Assembly: GCA_914767715.1 (NCBI GenBank)
Contig: OU612071.1
Location: 12,321,493 to 12,385,492 of the forward strand
Length of the DNA: 64,000 nucleotides
Source: Membranipora membranacea
Lineage: Eukaryota; Bryozoa; Gymnolaemata; Cheilostomatida; Membraniporidae
Direction of reading: 5' to 3'
Shown here piece after piece: positions 31,915 to 44,601 of this stretch (positions are counted from its first letter, which is position 1; every line of letters begins with the position of its first letter). A program made the position numbers and the translations under genes. The notes under the pieces are model-generated. The model was not told where the DNA came from and searched no databases. It saw nothing but the letters and a program-made list of their open reading frames with translations.

Positions 31915-34900
31915 ATGGCTATTATAAGAGGCGGTCAAGATGTCGTCTCTATCAAAAACAAAACTAAGATGCTGCTTGCTGGCTCGATGATGCTGCTTAT
32001 CACCGCGTTCATCGTCGTAGGAGCCTGCTTTGCGCTTGTGCTGTCCCAACTGGAAGAGCTAAAAGATAAGATGGCCGACATGGAGGGAACAAAACGCCAG
32101 AATGCTGACTTTGAAGACTTAGGTAAGATAATACCACAATCACAGTCTAGAGATCAACAAATACCCTAGTAGAGGCTTACACCAGAGAGTGCTTGGGGCT
32201 TGAACAATCAACCTTGAAAGCTCCGAAAGAATTCGAACCTACAACTCTAGCGGCAATGATCGCCTGGCAGTGAAAAGCAAGCGCTCTAAACGATTGCGCA
32301 ATCTCCCCATCCCCAGAAGGTGAGATGGCGCAGTCGGTTAGGGCGCTTATGGGAGTTAATATTAGGAAGACTTCATTGAAGACATGTTTGAGTAACTTCA
32401 TGCAAGCCTGCACTAAGTGTCAGCTAGGCGGTAGCTTAGATTAATAATTGACCACTCTAGGGTAGAATTCTTCTGATCTTACGACTGCTCTATATTATAT
32501 TACATTGAATGATATTTATTTCAAATTCAAAGACTAGCTTTGAGGCGGCTCTTTCATAAGACATCATATTCTCCATATTCTATTCCATCATGTGAGCGAT
32601 TTCCAGCTTTAGAATCTTAATATTGAGGGAGTTATGGTCTCTCAAACTTTCAAGGAGATGGCTGTCAATCGGCATTTAGAATCCCCACACTAAAAATAGA
32701 TTCACAAGCAAAACATAATGGGTGCAAGTAGGTGTTGAACACAGGTCCTTGGGATCGGCAGGCAACGCCACTACCATCGGACCACGACGTCCGGCTACAT
32801 GAGGCCATTGATAATATAGCGCAGTGGTGGCGGCGTTGCCTGATGGTCAATAAGACCTTGGTTTGTGACCCACATGCACCCGTATTATTATGATAGAAAT
32901 GAGACATAGTGTGAGGATTTTCAATGCCGATCGAAAATAAGATGTGATACAAAATAGCAGCCTCAATGTAAGTCTTTAAGCGATCATCGATGCTAAAATA
33001 TGCTGAAAAATGATCGAAGTTTGTAATAATGATGATACATACATGATTATCATTATTAGTACTTGGTACAGTAGAAACAGCGCTGAAATGGAACTCTCAA
33101 CTTTGTTAAAATCCAGCTTAAAATTTCATTCAATTGTGTGTTAAGTATAATATGCATAGTATTTAGGACTTTTTCCAGGTTTAACTTGGTCCAAGTGAAA
33201 TTTGATTCCATCCAAGACTAGGCCATCACAGGATTCCACCCATAAAATTCTGCATTTATATCTCAGTTCTTGAATTCAATCATAATTGGGTAGTTTGACC
33301 AAATTATAATTTATACTGAAATCCATAGCATAGTGGTTAGGTTCGTGGACTGCTGTGCACTAGGTCCTCGGTTCGAGTCCAGGTGCGAGCAGTATTTTGC
33401 CCATCACTCTAGTAGTTGAAACCCCTAAGGATGTAAACCTCTGACCCGACTCGACCCTTACATGACCATACCACAGAAACCCAAGACCCGACCCATTGAC
33501 TCGACCCTGAATACAACACTTATCAGCATAGATTGAAAGGAAGCAAATAAGCTGCAGTGATGTAGCAGAAAAAGTTGTATAAGTTTTCTAGACTCTAGAT
33601 GGATAATGTTTGATTCAGTGTTCCTGCATTTTGAAGGTTTTCAATTAGAATGGGCATTGCCTTTTTATTAAAAAGTACCACTATCACCCGCTGAAAATTA
33701 TCGCTCATTTGGTCTTTCGATATGTTCCCGAACTCTGAAGGTTATACTTCCTTCCAATGACTAATCTATTTGTGAGCTAGACCCTATCGATAATATAACG
33801 ATTTTGGCGATTTTTAACTGAAATTCTCCCCATGATTGATTGATTGATTTATTGATTGGTTGATTATTTGATTGATTGATCGATTTTATTCCTATTGCTA
33901 ACATGAAATATGTTGTGAAATACTGGGCCCGCGATATTAAAAATGATTGGACGGTCCCATACTATTGGGGAGCTTCCTGCAAATAGAATTGTGTCTTCTC
34001 ATACATCCAGTTCATTATTAGCTTCTCAAACATTTTTAATTGTTGACATCTCTGTGTATCACATCATGTTAACATACATGCTTTGAACTATAATAAATAT
34101 TATGTTATTGTTGTCAAGTTCATGAATGTTAGAATCCCATTACTCAGACAATTAGTGGTTCTCAATCAAACAAGTTTGCATCGCTACCCCCCCCCCCCCC
34201 CCCACCCTGGACTTAGATTAAGTGAGAACAATTGTTGGGGACAAATAGTCAGCAACCCATTAATAACAGCTCAATATTAAACAAGGGCTGGAAGTTTGTC
34301 AAGTTGGTGAAATGTCTATCATTATCTTATTTATTGAAGGTGGTACGACCAATGAGCCACACGGAGGCACTTTTGATGTGAATGCTCGTATTGACACCCT
34401 GTCCCGAGCCCAAAAGGAAAACCATCAGATGCTACGACGATTCGGTGAGAGCTTGTTAACTCTGCACATATCTCAGTTTAAAATTCATTATTCATCATTA
34501 TTGTGTAGTGTCCGTAATAACAGGGCAGTTTCAACACCAACGAATTGAATCATGTATGGCTCAAGTATGTAATTGCCTTTTTACATTGAAAAGAGCTAGA
34601 ACGCAAATGTCTCGTATATCACAGGTTATGCAAAAATTGATTAAAAACACGCTGAAGTCCAGTAGCAAAACAATTAGGAATATTTTCAGGCACTACAGGC
34701 ACAGTCCCATGTTTTATCTTTCTTTACCTTCTTTCTCAGAGGGACAGAAAATTTGGTTAGATACCAAGAGTTGTAGATATTGGAGCCGTATTTGAGCCAC
34801 ACTAGCCCTGTCACGGGCCCACTTATTTTGCTTAAGGCTTGAGGAGCTTAATGTTGGTTAATTAAAAAATCTTATTTTGTTTGTAGAGCGGAGTTTGGCC

Positions 34901-37900
34901 GCAATTACAAAGAGGCAAAAGAAGAATGACGATGAAATTCAAAATCTCAGTGAGGGTTTGCTATATCATTCCACTCTCAGGACATCATCAGTTCATTAAT
35001 TCTATAGCTACAAGTTCAATACTGTTGTAGTGTCAGGCCAAAAGTGTATATGAATCGTTGAATAATGCATTATTAGCAATCAAGCAGCAGTGTTGTAATG
35101 TAGTGTAATGTAGCAGAAAAACTGCTATTATTGTAGGCTATAGGCCAGGTAGCCATTGAAAGCCCTGCTCCGCGGTCCAGGTTTAATTACAATCTGAATG
35201 AGTGTCAAAATTTGAATGACCAATTTTATTGCTATCACTAACTCAAGTAATTGTGAAAAATGCCCAATTGACGGTGAGCTTATGGAAGGATAGGATGGGC
35301 TTTATTTGTCATGCGGTTATACTCTCATGAAAATGAGGCAACAAAAATTATCTCAAAAAGTAAGACAGAACTATTTGCTAGTAATTAGCATATTCGAAAA
35401 AGAAACTTCTATTCAACTTCTCAGCCCTACTGCGAAATATATATATTATGTTTTATATGTTATGTTTATCTTATATTTTTGAAGGATACCCATCCAAGCA
35501 ACCAGTAGAAGACACGACCTTTCAAGGACCTCAAGGAGTGAATCATCAAATGTCCCAGCAACTTGGTGAGAGCTCAAAAACTCTTAAAATTCTGCACATA
35601 TCTCAGTTCTAGAAACCAATCATGATTGAGTAGTTTAGCAGGGGTATCCTTTGATTAGAAAGAGCGATGCGCTACTAAAGCAAGTTTACACAATCACATC
35701 GCTCAAAATTATCACTCTTTTGGTTTTTCAATTAGACAAAATCGCTCCAAAATCGCTCACATATAAAGTATACAGTTCAATCAATGAGTGAGCGATTTCT
35801 TAGCGAGACCCCAAGCAACTCGGTGAGAGCTCATAAACTCATGAAATTCTGCACATATCTCAGTGCTAGAAACCAATCATAATTGGGTAGTTTAGCAGGG
35901 GGTCCTTTGTTTGAATGAGCGATGCGCTAAAGCAAGTAATCAGTATCACATCGCTCAAAATTTTACTCACTTTGTCTTTCGATTAGACAAAATCGACCCC
36001 AAATCTGTCACTCATAATGTATATAGCACCATCAGTGAGCGAGCGATTTCTGAGCGACACCCCTAGCAGGTATCACTCGCTAATGATAGGATAGGATAGG
36101 CTCTATTTCTTCCTCCATATATCAGAAAGTATGATGCCTTGAGTGAAAACAATAATGTAAAAAATGGATTACGATTAGAAATAAATTGACATGAAAAAAT
36201 AGACTGGAGCTCTACATGAAAGTGAGGCAAAAAAATTATCTCAAAAAGTAAGACAGAACTATTTGCTAGCAATTAGCATATTGGAAAAAGAAACTTCTCT
36301 TCAACTTCTCAGTTGAAATATATATATAATATTTTATGTTATTTTTATATTTTTGAAGCATACCCGACCAAGCAACCAGTAGGAGACACGACCGTTCAAG
36401 GACATCAAGGAGTGAATCGTCAAAAGTCCCAGCAACTCGGTGAGAGCTCATAAACTAATGAAATTCTGCACATATCTCAGTTCTAGAAACCAATCATAAT
36501 TGGGTAGTTTAGCAGGGGGTCCTTTGTTTGAATGAGCGATGCGCTACTAAAGCAAGTAATCAGTATCACATCGCTCAAAATTTTACTCACTTTGTCTTTC
36601 GATTAGACAAAATCGCCCCAAAATCTCTCACTCATAATGTATATAGCACCATCAGTGAGCGAGCGATTTCTGAGCGACACCCCTAGCAGGTATCACTCGC
36701 TAATGATAGGATAGGATAGGCTCTATTTCTTCCTCCATATATCAGAAAGTATGTGGCCTTGAGTGAAAACAATAATGTAAAAAATGGATTACGATTAGAA
36801 ATAAATTGACAAGAAAAAATAGACTGGAGCTCTACATGAAAGTGAGGCAAAAAAGTTATCTCAAAAAGTAAGACAGAACTATTTGCTAGCAATTAGCATA
36901 TTGGAAAAAGAAACTTCTCTTCAACTTCTCAGTCCTACTGCGAAATAATATCATATTTTGTATTTTACTTATATTTTTGAAGGATACCCAACCAAGCAAC
37001 CAGTTGGAGACACAACTGTTCAAGGACCTCAAGGAGTGAATCATCAAATGTCCCAGCAACTCGGTGAGATCTCACAAACTAATAAACTTCTGCACATATC
37101 TCAGTTCTAGAAACCAATCATGATTGGGTAGTTAAACATAGATTAGCATAGATTGAAAGGAAGCAAAAAAGCAACAATGGTGTAGCAGAAAAATTGTAAA
37201 AGTTTTCTAGAGTCTAGATAAATAACGTTTGGTTCAGTGTTCCTGCATTCTGGGGATCTTTCAATTAGAATGAGCATTGCCTTTTTGATATAAAGTATCA
37301 CATAACCCGCTGGAAATTATCACTCACTTGGTCTTTCAATTAGACAAATGCGAACTCTGAGATTTATAGTTCCTTGCAATGGCTAAGCTATTTGTGAGCT
37401 ATACCCTAGCTATTAGATAGCGACATTCAATTCCATATCCTCACCATTAGCTATCTTTTGCCAAACAATGGGTATGCAAAAAACAACCAGTCGCTAGTAG
37501 CATTCTAAGAAAGCCCAAATTAGCGATACTGAAGGGATTTCATCGCTGTTTTCATTCTATTGGTAGGGACAGCCAATCAAAACAACATCAGACAAGTCCC
37601 TGTGCTGAGTGTTCTTCTTCATGATGTTATGATACTATTTCCATTCCACGAGAAGAATTTAATTCAGTGGATAGCGATTTTGGCTGTCTTTAACTGGAAT
37701 CCCCCTTGGTCAGTACCATTCTATTGGTGAACTTCCTAGGATTGTGTACTATCATAGGAGGCAACTCGAAATTGAGCAATTTGGATTGATCCAACTTTCA
37801 CGGGGACAAGAAGTATTAAAGTGAAGGCTTTTTGGTATCATTCTGGAGTTCTCAGTCTAATTTAGAAAACTGCCATAAAGTTTATTTACAACATAATGCC

Positions 37901-40900
37901 CATGTCACCTCAAATGTGAGAATTGAATGTTCTAAAAATAAAGTTTTTGGTACAAAAAAAAAAGATTTTTTCTGCCCTTATAACACTCTCCTTGTCTTGG
38001 CAATCAGTCCCAAGACATGACAAATAAAAAACGTCAACTGAATGAGAAGTTGCCCTCCCTCAACCATCTAAGGAAAACTTATTGGTATCATTACAAAATA
38101 AAGTACACCTATGCTGTAGTATGTTGGATAGGCCCTGGGGGCCGATGTCAGGGAGACATGCCCCAATGCACCTGTGAGAGTTGTGTAACAAAAGGCCTTT
38201 TGTTTGGTGAACAAAGGAGTACAATTGCAGGCAAAGTGTGCTTGTCTGAATGCATGTTGGATTCATGTGATTGCATGCTGGGGCGCCTGTATTCTAGGCT
38301 CAGCTCTCTACTTTTCCTACACTCATTTGTGGGTATACACAATCCTCCCGTTGCTACGATATGTAGGAACCACTGGTAAAGGGTATTTCACAACTGTACT
38401 TTATTTTGTAATGATGGAAAACTGAGAAGTCCTGTTCACAGCCCATGATAGGCTTTTATGTTATTCACATCATCTTTCCTTCAATCTGATATCCTGTCAG
38501 CATGCCAGTATTGAAAGAAAAAAGTCTGCTCAAATCATCACTTTTGGTTACAAATGAAGCACCAATTTTTTTTCCCCTAAAATATGTTACATTATAAGAG
38601 AGAAAAAAGGTACTATTTTAATAACAGTTTATACAAAATAGTACCTTTTTAGTACCTTCCAATCTTAAGTTCGGCCAAGTTTGAGTGATAGTCAGTTGAA
38701 ACTGGGCCACTTGCTGTTAATAAACCTTATAGCAGTTTTCTAAATTAGACTGAGAAGGCTAGAATGATACCAAAAACCTCATTCCTTCACAGTCACTCTA
38801 AGGAAATGTATTTTTATTCACCAATACTAAAGGGGTTGTCTTGTTTTTATGATTCATGGTGTAAGTAATAAAGAACAGAGAGAAATATGATCACTATTGA
38901 ACTAACTTTTTCTTGATTGCAGCAATGTCGCTTGACAGTTTGGGAACCAAGATCACTGAACTCACAACAGAATTTGGCCGCCAAGCAACTGACATTGCCA
39001 ATCTCAGAACAGATTTAAGGGATGCCAAAGCTGCAATGATCGAAGACTTCGCATTGCTAAATGAATCTCTTAATTTAGAGATCTCAGTACTACACAGCAT
39101 GTTGGACGGAATGGATAACGCCTCTGATAGCATGTTGCTCCTCAAATCTAAGGTACATCCTAGCACACCCTCGATGGAGATGATTGACCTACTACATACC
39201 AAGGTTGAGAATATGAGCACTGCAATAGTTGAGGTTCAAGACTTCTTCCATAATGCTACAGCACTCATGACATCATTCAATGAATTGGATTCAACGGACA
39301 GAAATCTATTGTATACACAACTAAACAACTTAGAAAATCATCTAAATGGTACAAGCCGCGATCAGCAGAATATGCGAGAAAACATCAATTCCTTGTACAC
39401 GCAGTTAGGTAACCTGGAAAAATCCACACCTAAGGCAATGGATGAAAGCTTGCAAAACTTCTCGAATAGCTTCAACCATACGCTTGAAAACATTGAATCA
39501 AAGATGAACCAACACATTGAGATGATGGCCTCAATGAATGACACGGCCTCGGCTGAGAGAAACTCCTTGTACATACAGTTAAACCAACTGGACAAGTCAA
39601 CAACGATGGCAATGGCTGAAAACTTGCAAAACGTCTCAACTATCCTGAACCAATCCCTAGAAAATATTGAATCAAACATGAACCAACATATCGAGATGAT
39701 GGCATCAATGAACGATTCCGCCTCGGCTGAGAGGAGCTCCTTGTACACTGAGTTAGAAAACCTGGATCAGTCCACTACAATGGCAATGGCTGAAAACTTG
39801 CAAAACATCTCAACTATCCTTAACCATACGTTTGAAAAAATCGAATCAAACATGAACCAACACATCGAGATGATGGCCTCAATGAACGATTCGGCCTCAG
39901 CTGAGAGGATCTCCTTGTACGCACAGTTAGAAAACCTGGATAAGTCAACAACCACGGCAATCAATGAAACCTCCCAACACATCTCGAACATCAACATGAC
40001 GATTAATGAACAGACAGCAATGATAGAGTTGATGAAAGTGACAAATACTATGGCGAAAGCCTACTCCTGTGAGTGAATTGAGTCATTCATATACACTTAG
40101 GTTATGTATTATAAAGAGCAGCCATAGGGCATATGTAGGCGCAAGTATTTCATTCTTGTTGGGACAATTTTAGCCGGAAGAGCATTCAGGACCATGTGCT
40201 CCTGTTTACCAAATTTAGTCATTGGGTCATTATCAAGTTTTTATTATGCATTGCTGGCCCCAAGTACTCATGTTAAACACTAGCTTACGCTCCGAAAGTG
40301 TGTCATTTTGTCACGATATCAAATCAATCATCTTCTAGCAGTCCATTGTGTCGAAACTATAATGGTAAGGGATGTCGATCATTGCGCTCGATATTTACTG
40401 AGAACTTTGTGTGTTTTTCTGCTCATGCAATGCAATCAAGACTTTATTGATAATGTCCAATAACCATGACCTTTTGCTAAAAGACCTTTCAATGAGCGGT
40501 GATTCTTGGATTAGATGCTTATGTGCATTATGATCTCATCACTGAGGTTGGGCACCTTAACTCTATTGTGCTATTCTCAGGCACTTTCCCATATGTGGTC
40601 TTTATGGCGATCCCTCATGTTGATGCTCAATGTTGATGCTGTGAAATTTGTGATAATCTTCAATGCCTTTTTACAACACTAAATCATCAACTGATCAGTA
40701 CTACATAGGGTGAATCATTATTTAATAATAGTTAAAATGTTTTTTTAAGGTGGTAAATGTACCGATGAGTCAAGCGCTTGCACCCTTGGAGAGTTTGACG
40801 AAATCAGCTGCCAGAGGGGCTTTTTCAAGTCTCATGATGGCTATGCGCAAATTAATTTATCCGTTGGATCTACTCGTACAAAACTGAAGAATCCGGGATT

Positions 40901-41806
40901 TAAAGGACTGAAGATTACACTTCACAAGTTTGAAGTTAGTTGAGTATTTATATACATGTAGACTTTATGGTCGATCGATTCTTGCATAGTTCATCATTTT
41001 AGCAGGAAAATGACCCACGCTGCTGCTCTGTGTATGATATATAGTTGATATAAACTTATTGTCTCGTCATACCATTCTAAGCCCATTTCACCAGATGTGC
41101 TTGTTAATAGTTATCCACATAATTGAGTCTTAGCTCAGCTTAATATAATTCCAGTTAAATAAGGGACATTCTGATCAATAAGAAAGTTTCTACTGTTGAT
41201 AAATACACAAATTGTTCCCAATTATTTACGCATTCAATGTTTTGACTGTTGAAATCTTATATGTGCTAGGTTTCCATATAAGGAGAATATAGGAGAATTT
41301 GTAGTGCAGTTCATATGGTAAAAAAAGCATCCCTGCCAAAGCACACTTTATTTTGTTGTGCTATAACCCCACAATGATAATTTGCTCGAATGGGCAATAG
41401 TGGCATGAATTCAACCTTGATTTAATTGTGAGAGAATGAGTATCATATTGATTTAGTTGAGTTGATTTTATTCTTTTGATGTATTTTGCGTTATTTTGTT
41501 ACACATTCTCTTTTATAGTCAAAGCCTTCATGTTGCGACAATTACTGCTCTGACGATAGACTCCTGATAAAGTTAGATAATGCAAAGCGTTATGAACAAT
41601 GCGGCACTGGAATTAGTGAATTAGTATTATATTTTGACGTATCAGGGATAGATTATGATGGATATATAGAGATATTATTTAATTCTTTTACTAATGACCA
41701 ATATAGCGGTTTTATGATTGAGTTCGATTTCCAATTAATGCCTTTCCCTGAATCAGCTTACAATGCAACCATAGATGATGTGGTAAGATATTTTATTGAA
41801 ATATGA
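31915..41806 (+). CDS. Type II membrane receptor-like protein, copy B
   Basis: Nine exons join in frame to 745 residues: 31915-32122, 34340-34444, 34887-34949, 35485-35565, 36359-36439, 36983-37063, 38923-40068, 40750-40934 and 41519-41806 (stop). Order, splice phases and borders are those of copy A, but there are three linker exons instead of four; the 3' seven bases of the missing one survive at 35816-35822 without an acceptor. The membrane and stalk exons are close to identical to copy A, with no frameshift or stop, so both copies appear functional. The tip domain differs strongly: in exon 9 SKPSCCDNYCSDDRLLIKL replaces SNPPSNDDCDSDFLYISV, and two extra cysteines appear. Function is inferred only: a surface receptor or adhesion protein with an exposed, variable distal domain. 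Confidence 0.72.
35816..35822 (+). pseudogene. Remnant of a deleted linker exon in copy B
   Basis: The sequence CAACTCG followed by donor GTGAGAGC is the end of a linker exon, but upstream it is joined directly to the interior of an intronic MITE (AGCGAGACCCCAAG). Comparison with copy A places the deletion between about 6964 and 8045 there, roughly 1.08 kb, with an AGCA microhomology at the joint. No acceptor or exon body is left. Confidence 0.7.
38089..38413. mobile_element. 325-bp TIR element, B only, nested in an older element
   Basis: Perfect 19-bp inverted ends CATTACAAAATAAAGTACA. Copy A at about 10485 has the uninterrupted site GGTATGGAAA; in B the dinucleotide AT stands on both sides, so a 2-bp target duplication is likely. 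A partial relative lies at 23105. The interior open frames on both strands look incidental. It lies inside the TTAA-flanked element corresponding to 10211-10859. Confidence 0.75.
38923..40068 (+). CDS. Copy B exon 7: 382-residue coiled-coil stalk
   Basis: Same length and splice borders as 10985-12130, with the same 58-residue repeats. Differences from A are few and mostly conservative or charge changes (for example K to T near residue 14, K to Q at several repeat positions). No stops or frameshifts. The contrast with the following tip exons is sharp. Confidence 0.82.
40352..40749 (+). other. B-specific intron segment before the tip domain
   Basis: Copies A and B agree up to about TCTAGCAGTCCATTG (12408 and 40350) and then differ completely until the next exon: A has a short intron with (CATCAA)n, B nearly 400 bp of unrelated sequence ending ATGTTTTTTTAAG. 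Homology resumes in the exon. No coding sequence or clear transposon ends seen. Confidence 0.65.
40750..40934 (+). CDS. Copy B exon 8: first half of the CUB-like domain
   Basis: Encodes GGKCTDESSACTLGEFDEIS, CQRGFFKSHDGY, then AQINLSVGSTRTK in place of A's longer DDHGSPTYSSFGHARTN, and the conserved LKNPGFKGLKITLHKFE. Donor GTTAGT as in A. Confidence 0.6.
41519..41806 (+). CDS. Copy B exon 9: second half of the CUB-like domain and stop
   Basis: Phase 0, 95 residues and TGA. Variable first half (SCCDNYCSDDRLL, RYEQCGTGISELVLYFDV, IDYDGYIEILFNSFTN), constant second half (QYSGFMIEFDFQLMPFPE). A strong donor GTAAGA at 41783 would allow splicing to the alternative last exon 41864-41932 (FNFKLMPLTESAYNATTDGV, then EY and TAA). 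Confidence 0.6.
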   Translation, partial: SKPSCCDNYCSDDRLLIKLDNAKRYEQCGTGISELVLYFDVSGIDYDGYIEILFNSFTNDQYSGFMIEFDFQLMPFPESAYNATIDDVVRYFIEI

Positions 41807-42055
41807 GGGTCTATGAGTATTATGATGATGATGATGATGATGATAATTTTTTTATTTTTTTAGTTCAATTTCAAATTAATGCCTTTAACTGAATCAGCTT
41901 ACAATGCAACCACAGATGGTGTTGAATATTAATTGGATTATGTCGTTTTTTGTTTGTTTTATGAACCTTATTATTCATGAACTTTCTTTCCATGTGAAAA
42001 ACCAATATTTAATTTAAACTGTCCTTATTTGTTAACTATCCTATATAAGAAATGG

Positions 42056-42061
42056 AATAAA
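42056..42061 (+). terminator. Polyadenylation signal of copy B
   Basis: AATAAA at the position equivalent to 13785-13790, about 250 bp after the stop. Confidence 0.5.
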
Positions 42062-42715
42062 ATCTTATTTCAAAGCTTTCTTTATTTATCCCTTATGATG
42101 TCAGTACAGAGTTAATTCGTAAGGATATAAAATTTTATGGAAAGCTTTGGCGATGAGAAGACAGCTATATTATGAATGTTTATTGGGTTATTGGTTTATT
42201 GAGTTCATCTCTTTATCTGGAAATGTTTTGCATGATGTTGTGAGCTCTCCACAAATCTTATTCCAACAACAAACAATATTGATCTGATGGGTGTAAGGAC
42301 AGTCTGAGCCAATTATTGAGTAACTCTGTGTCTGTGATGGATCCTCTCTCTGATATGCCTTGTGTGGCTCTGGCGCTGGTTCAAGCGATCAATTGATTCA
42401 TTTAGAGTCGAAAGCGACTGACAAAAGTCTGGCTCAGATCAGGGAGAATGGAAAATCTTTTTCTGCTCGGGTTGAAGTCTTCTGCCAGTGTAGTGGTAGT
42501 TGTTTCCCTGTTATAAAACATAAAAACTACAGTATAGCAGAAGATCCTTCAATTATGAGGTAGGCCTATCACTCTCGTTTATCTTGTTTGCAAAGGACAT
42601 CAATTTTTTCGCATTTGCACGAGTTGTGCTGTCCACCAGGGAAAAGACATCATGAATAATACCTTGTGCTAAATTGTCTGAACAATTTATTTATAACTGC
42701 TTGCCGAACTTTCGT

Positions 42716-43068
42716 AGGACTAAAGAGTTATCGAGCCTGTGATGCAATACTGTTGGCTGGCTTTACCTCCCAGCCACAGGTGTGTTTTCAACCTGGTGCT
42801 AACAGGTTTTCAAGCGTTGGCAGCACTGGATTGTGGTTCCGTACAGGGGCGTAGGGAGTTCAAGCTTGATTCATTTGCCTGCGTTTGGAGTTGCACCAAT
42901 GAACTAAACTAGTTCATTGGTTGCACCCCCCCCCCCTTCTCCCTATACTGGTCACACTGCAGGCAAAAATGACTGGGGCTTGACCAGTAGTTGGGGGACC
43001 ACTCCAAAAACATTTTTATGTTCATGATAAGCTGCAGAACTCAATATTTGCGTTTCGATGGCCACTGA
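42716..43068. other. B-specific insertion of unknown nature
   Basis: Unit A passes directly from CTTTCGTAG to AACGGCGGGATAGAGG (about 14552); B has about 350 bp in between, including a C run and the inverted AACTAAACTAGTTCATT. No terminal repeats or target duplication could be fixed. Confidence 0.5.
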
Positions 43069-44198
43069 GAACGGCGGGATAGAGGCTTATGGATGTTAAA
43101 TTTTTTACATTGAGAAGTAGGCGGGTTTTTCGCAGTAACTTGAAGTGTAATTCCAGGCTTGATGAAAAGCACTTGGTCCAGTGAATAGTATACTTGCTTG
43201 GTTTGGTGTAGAATCATGCACTATACATTCTCCTTCATTTATTCTGTCATAGCGATATAATCTGCATATTTGACGAATAGATGGACAGATGTCATTTGTG
43301 AACACATTCCAGGGAGAAGGCCTAAGAACTGTTCCATGGTACTCCTGGAGTTATATCCTTGAGAAAGGACATGTATCATCTGATCTTTACACAATGCTGG
43401 CAATTGTTCAGAACTCACAATCACACTTAACTTTTTAATTGTTGCTCCACTACATGAGCTGTCAGATAATAAGACTCCAGATAAAATCATCTATACTTGC
43501 CGGTTTGCTGAGGCGCATTTCAGGAATTGATAGCAGTTGGTGCTAACTCAACGTCATGATTATTTTTATTCGATTGCGCTCTACGAGAGCTATCATACTA
43601 AACAACCTCTTATTATAAAATGTTAATAAATATTTTACTTGTAATAAATATAGGTATAGTGATTTGTTCTTGATATATTCTTGTGCAAAAATTATTAAGA
43701 TTTTATAACTTCAATAGCACAATGCAACTGTATTGCAAGATCATCACCACTTAAACTGAAAATTGAAATTGTGAGCAGAAGTGAAAAATGATTTGATAGC
43801 AATCCACTACAAAACTACGTCTAGTCTTAATTTTTACAAGTACAGACAATTCCCAACTTTAAACCTACACAATAACGCAAAGATACAAAAGTAATATCGG
43901 TCATTGATGCAATCAATCAGAGAAAAAGCGGTATCAACAACTGAAAACGGTATAAAGAAAAATTTGATGCTGCACACCGCATATCAGCTATGAAGGAGGG
44001 AGAGAAATATCATTGACTTAAATTATTTGTCCTGATGTCGATAACCTTGTAAGGCTGTCAGTCTAAGAAGAGTTACCCTGCTTGAGTATTGAGGCATTGA
44101 AGTCTGAATCGTCATAGCAATATGATGAGCAAGCTACAAAATAAACAGCAAGGTTGATAGTAAGACCATAAGTCTTTATCTGTAGATATAACTTAATG

Positions 44199-44601
44199 CA
44201 GGGGCGTATATTCTAAAAAAATTCACTCACTGACTTTTTAGAGATGAGCATAACGATCGGGCGCAGGCCGTAGGCGTGGCGGGGAGGGTGTGGGAGGGGC
44301 GCTTAAGCGCCCTCCCACCACAGAAATTTTTGCATATCGGTAGCAAAATAGTGCAAGCAGAGAGGTATTTCAATAGCTCACTGAGCTGTTGGGTACTTTC
44401 AGAAAACAACTCAATAGCAGTAGAAGATTACGGTAAAAATGCTCCAGTTATAAAACACCCATTTTAAAAAAAACCGACCTTGACAGGATTCAAACCCACA
44501 ACAATCTGATAAACAGTGATTACAAAGCGGACACTCTACACACTGAGCTATTCAGCCACTCACGGAAATCTGTGGGCCGTGAGTGCTAATATACGCCACT
44601 G
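44199..44601. mobile_element. 403-bp nonautonomous hAT-like element
   Basis: The ends CAGGGGCGTATATT and AATATACGCCACTG are inverted repeats with one mismatch, and ACTTAATG stands on both sides (44191-44198, 44602-44609): an 8-bp target duplication and CAGNGGCG ends, as in hAT elements. No transposase frame is present. Internally, the minus strand near 44485-44575 is tRNA-like (GAATAGCTCAGTGTGTAGAG and GTGGGTTTGAATCC), suggesting a captured SINE head. Unit A has no element at the matching site. Confidence 0.8.

Noticed and set aside
40352-40749. A transposon insertion explaining the B-specific intron
   Set aside because: No terminal repeats or target duplication, and A has its own different sequence rather than an empty site; replacement by recombination is more likely.
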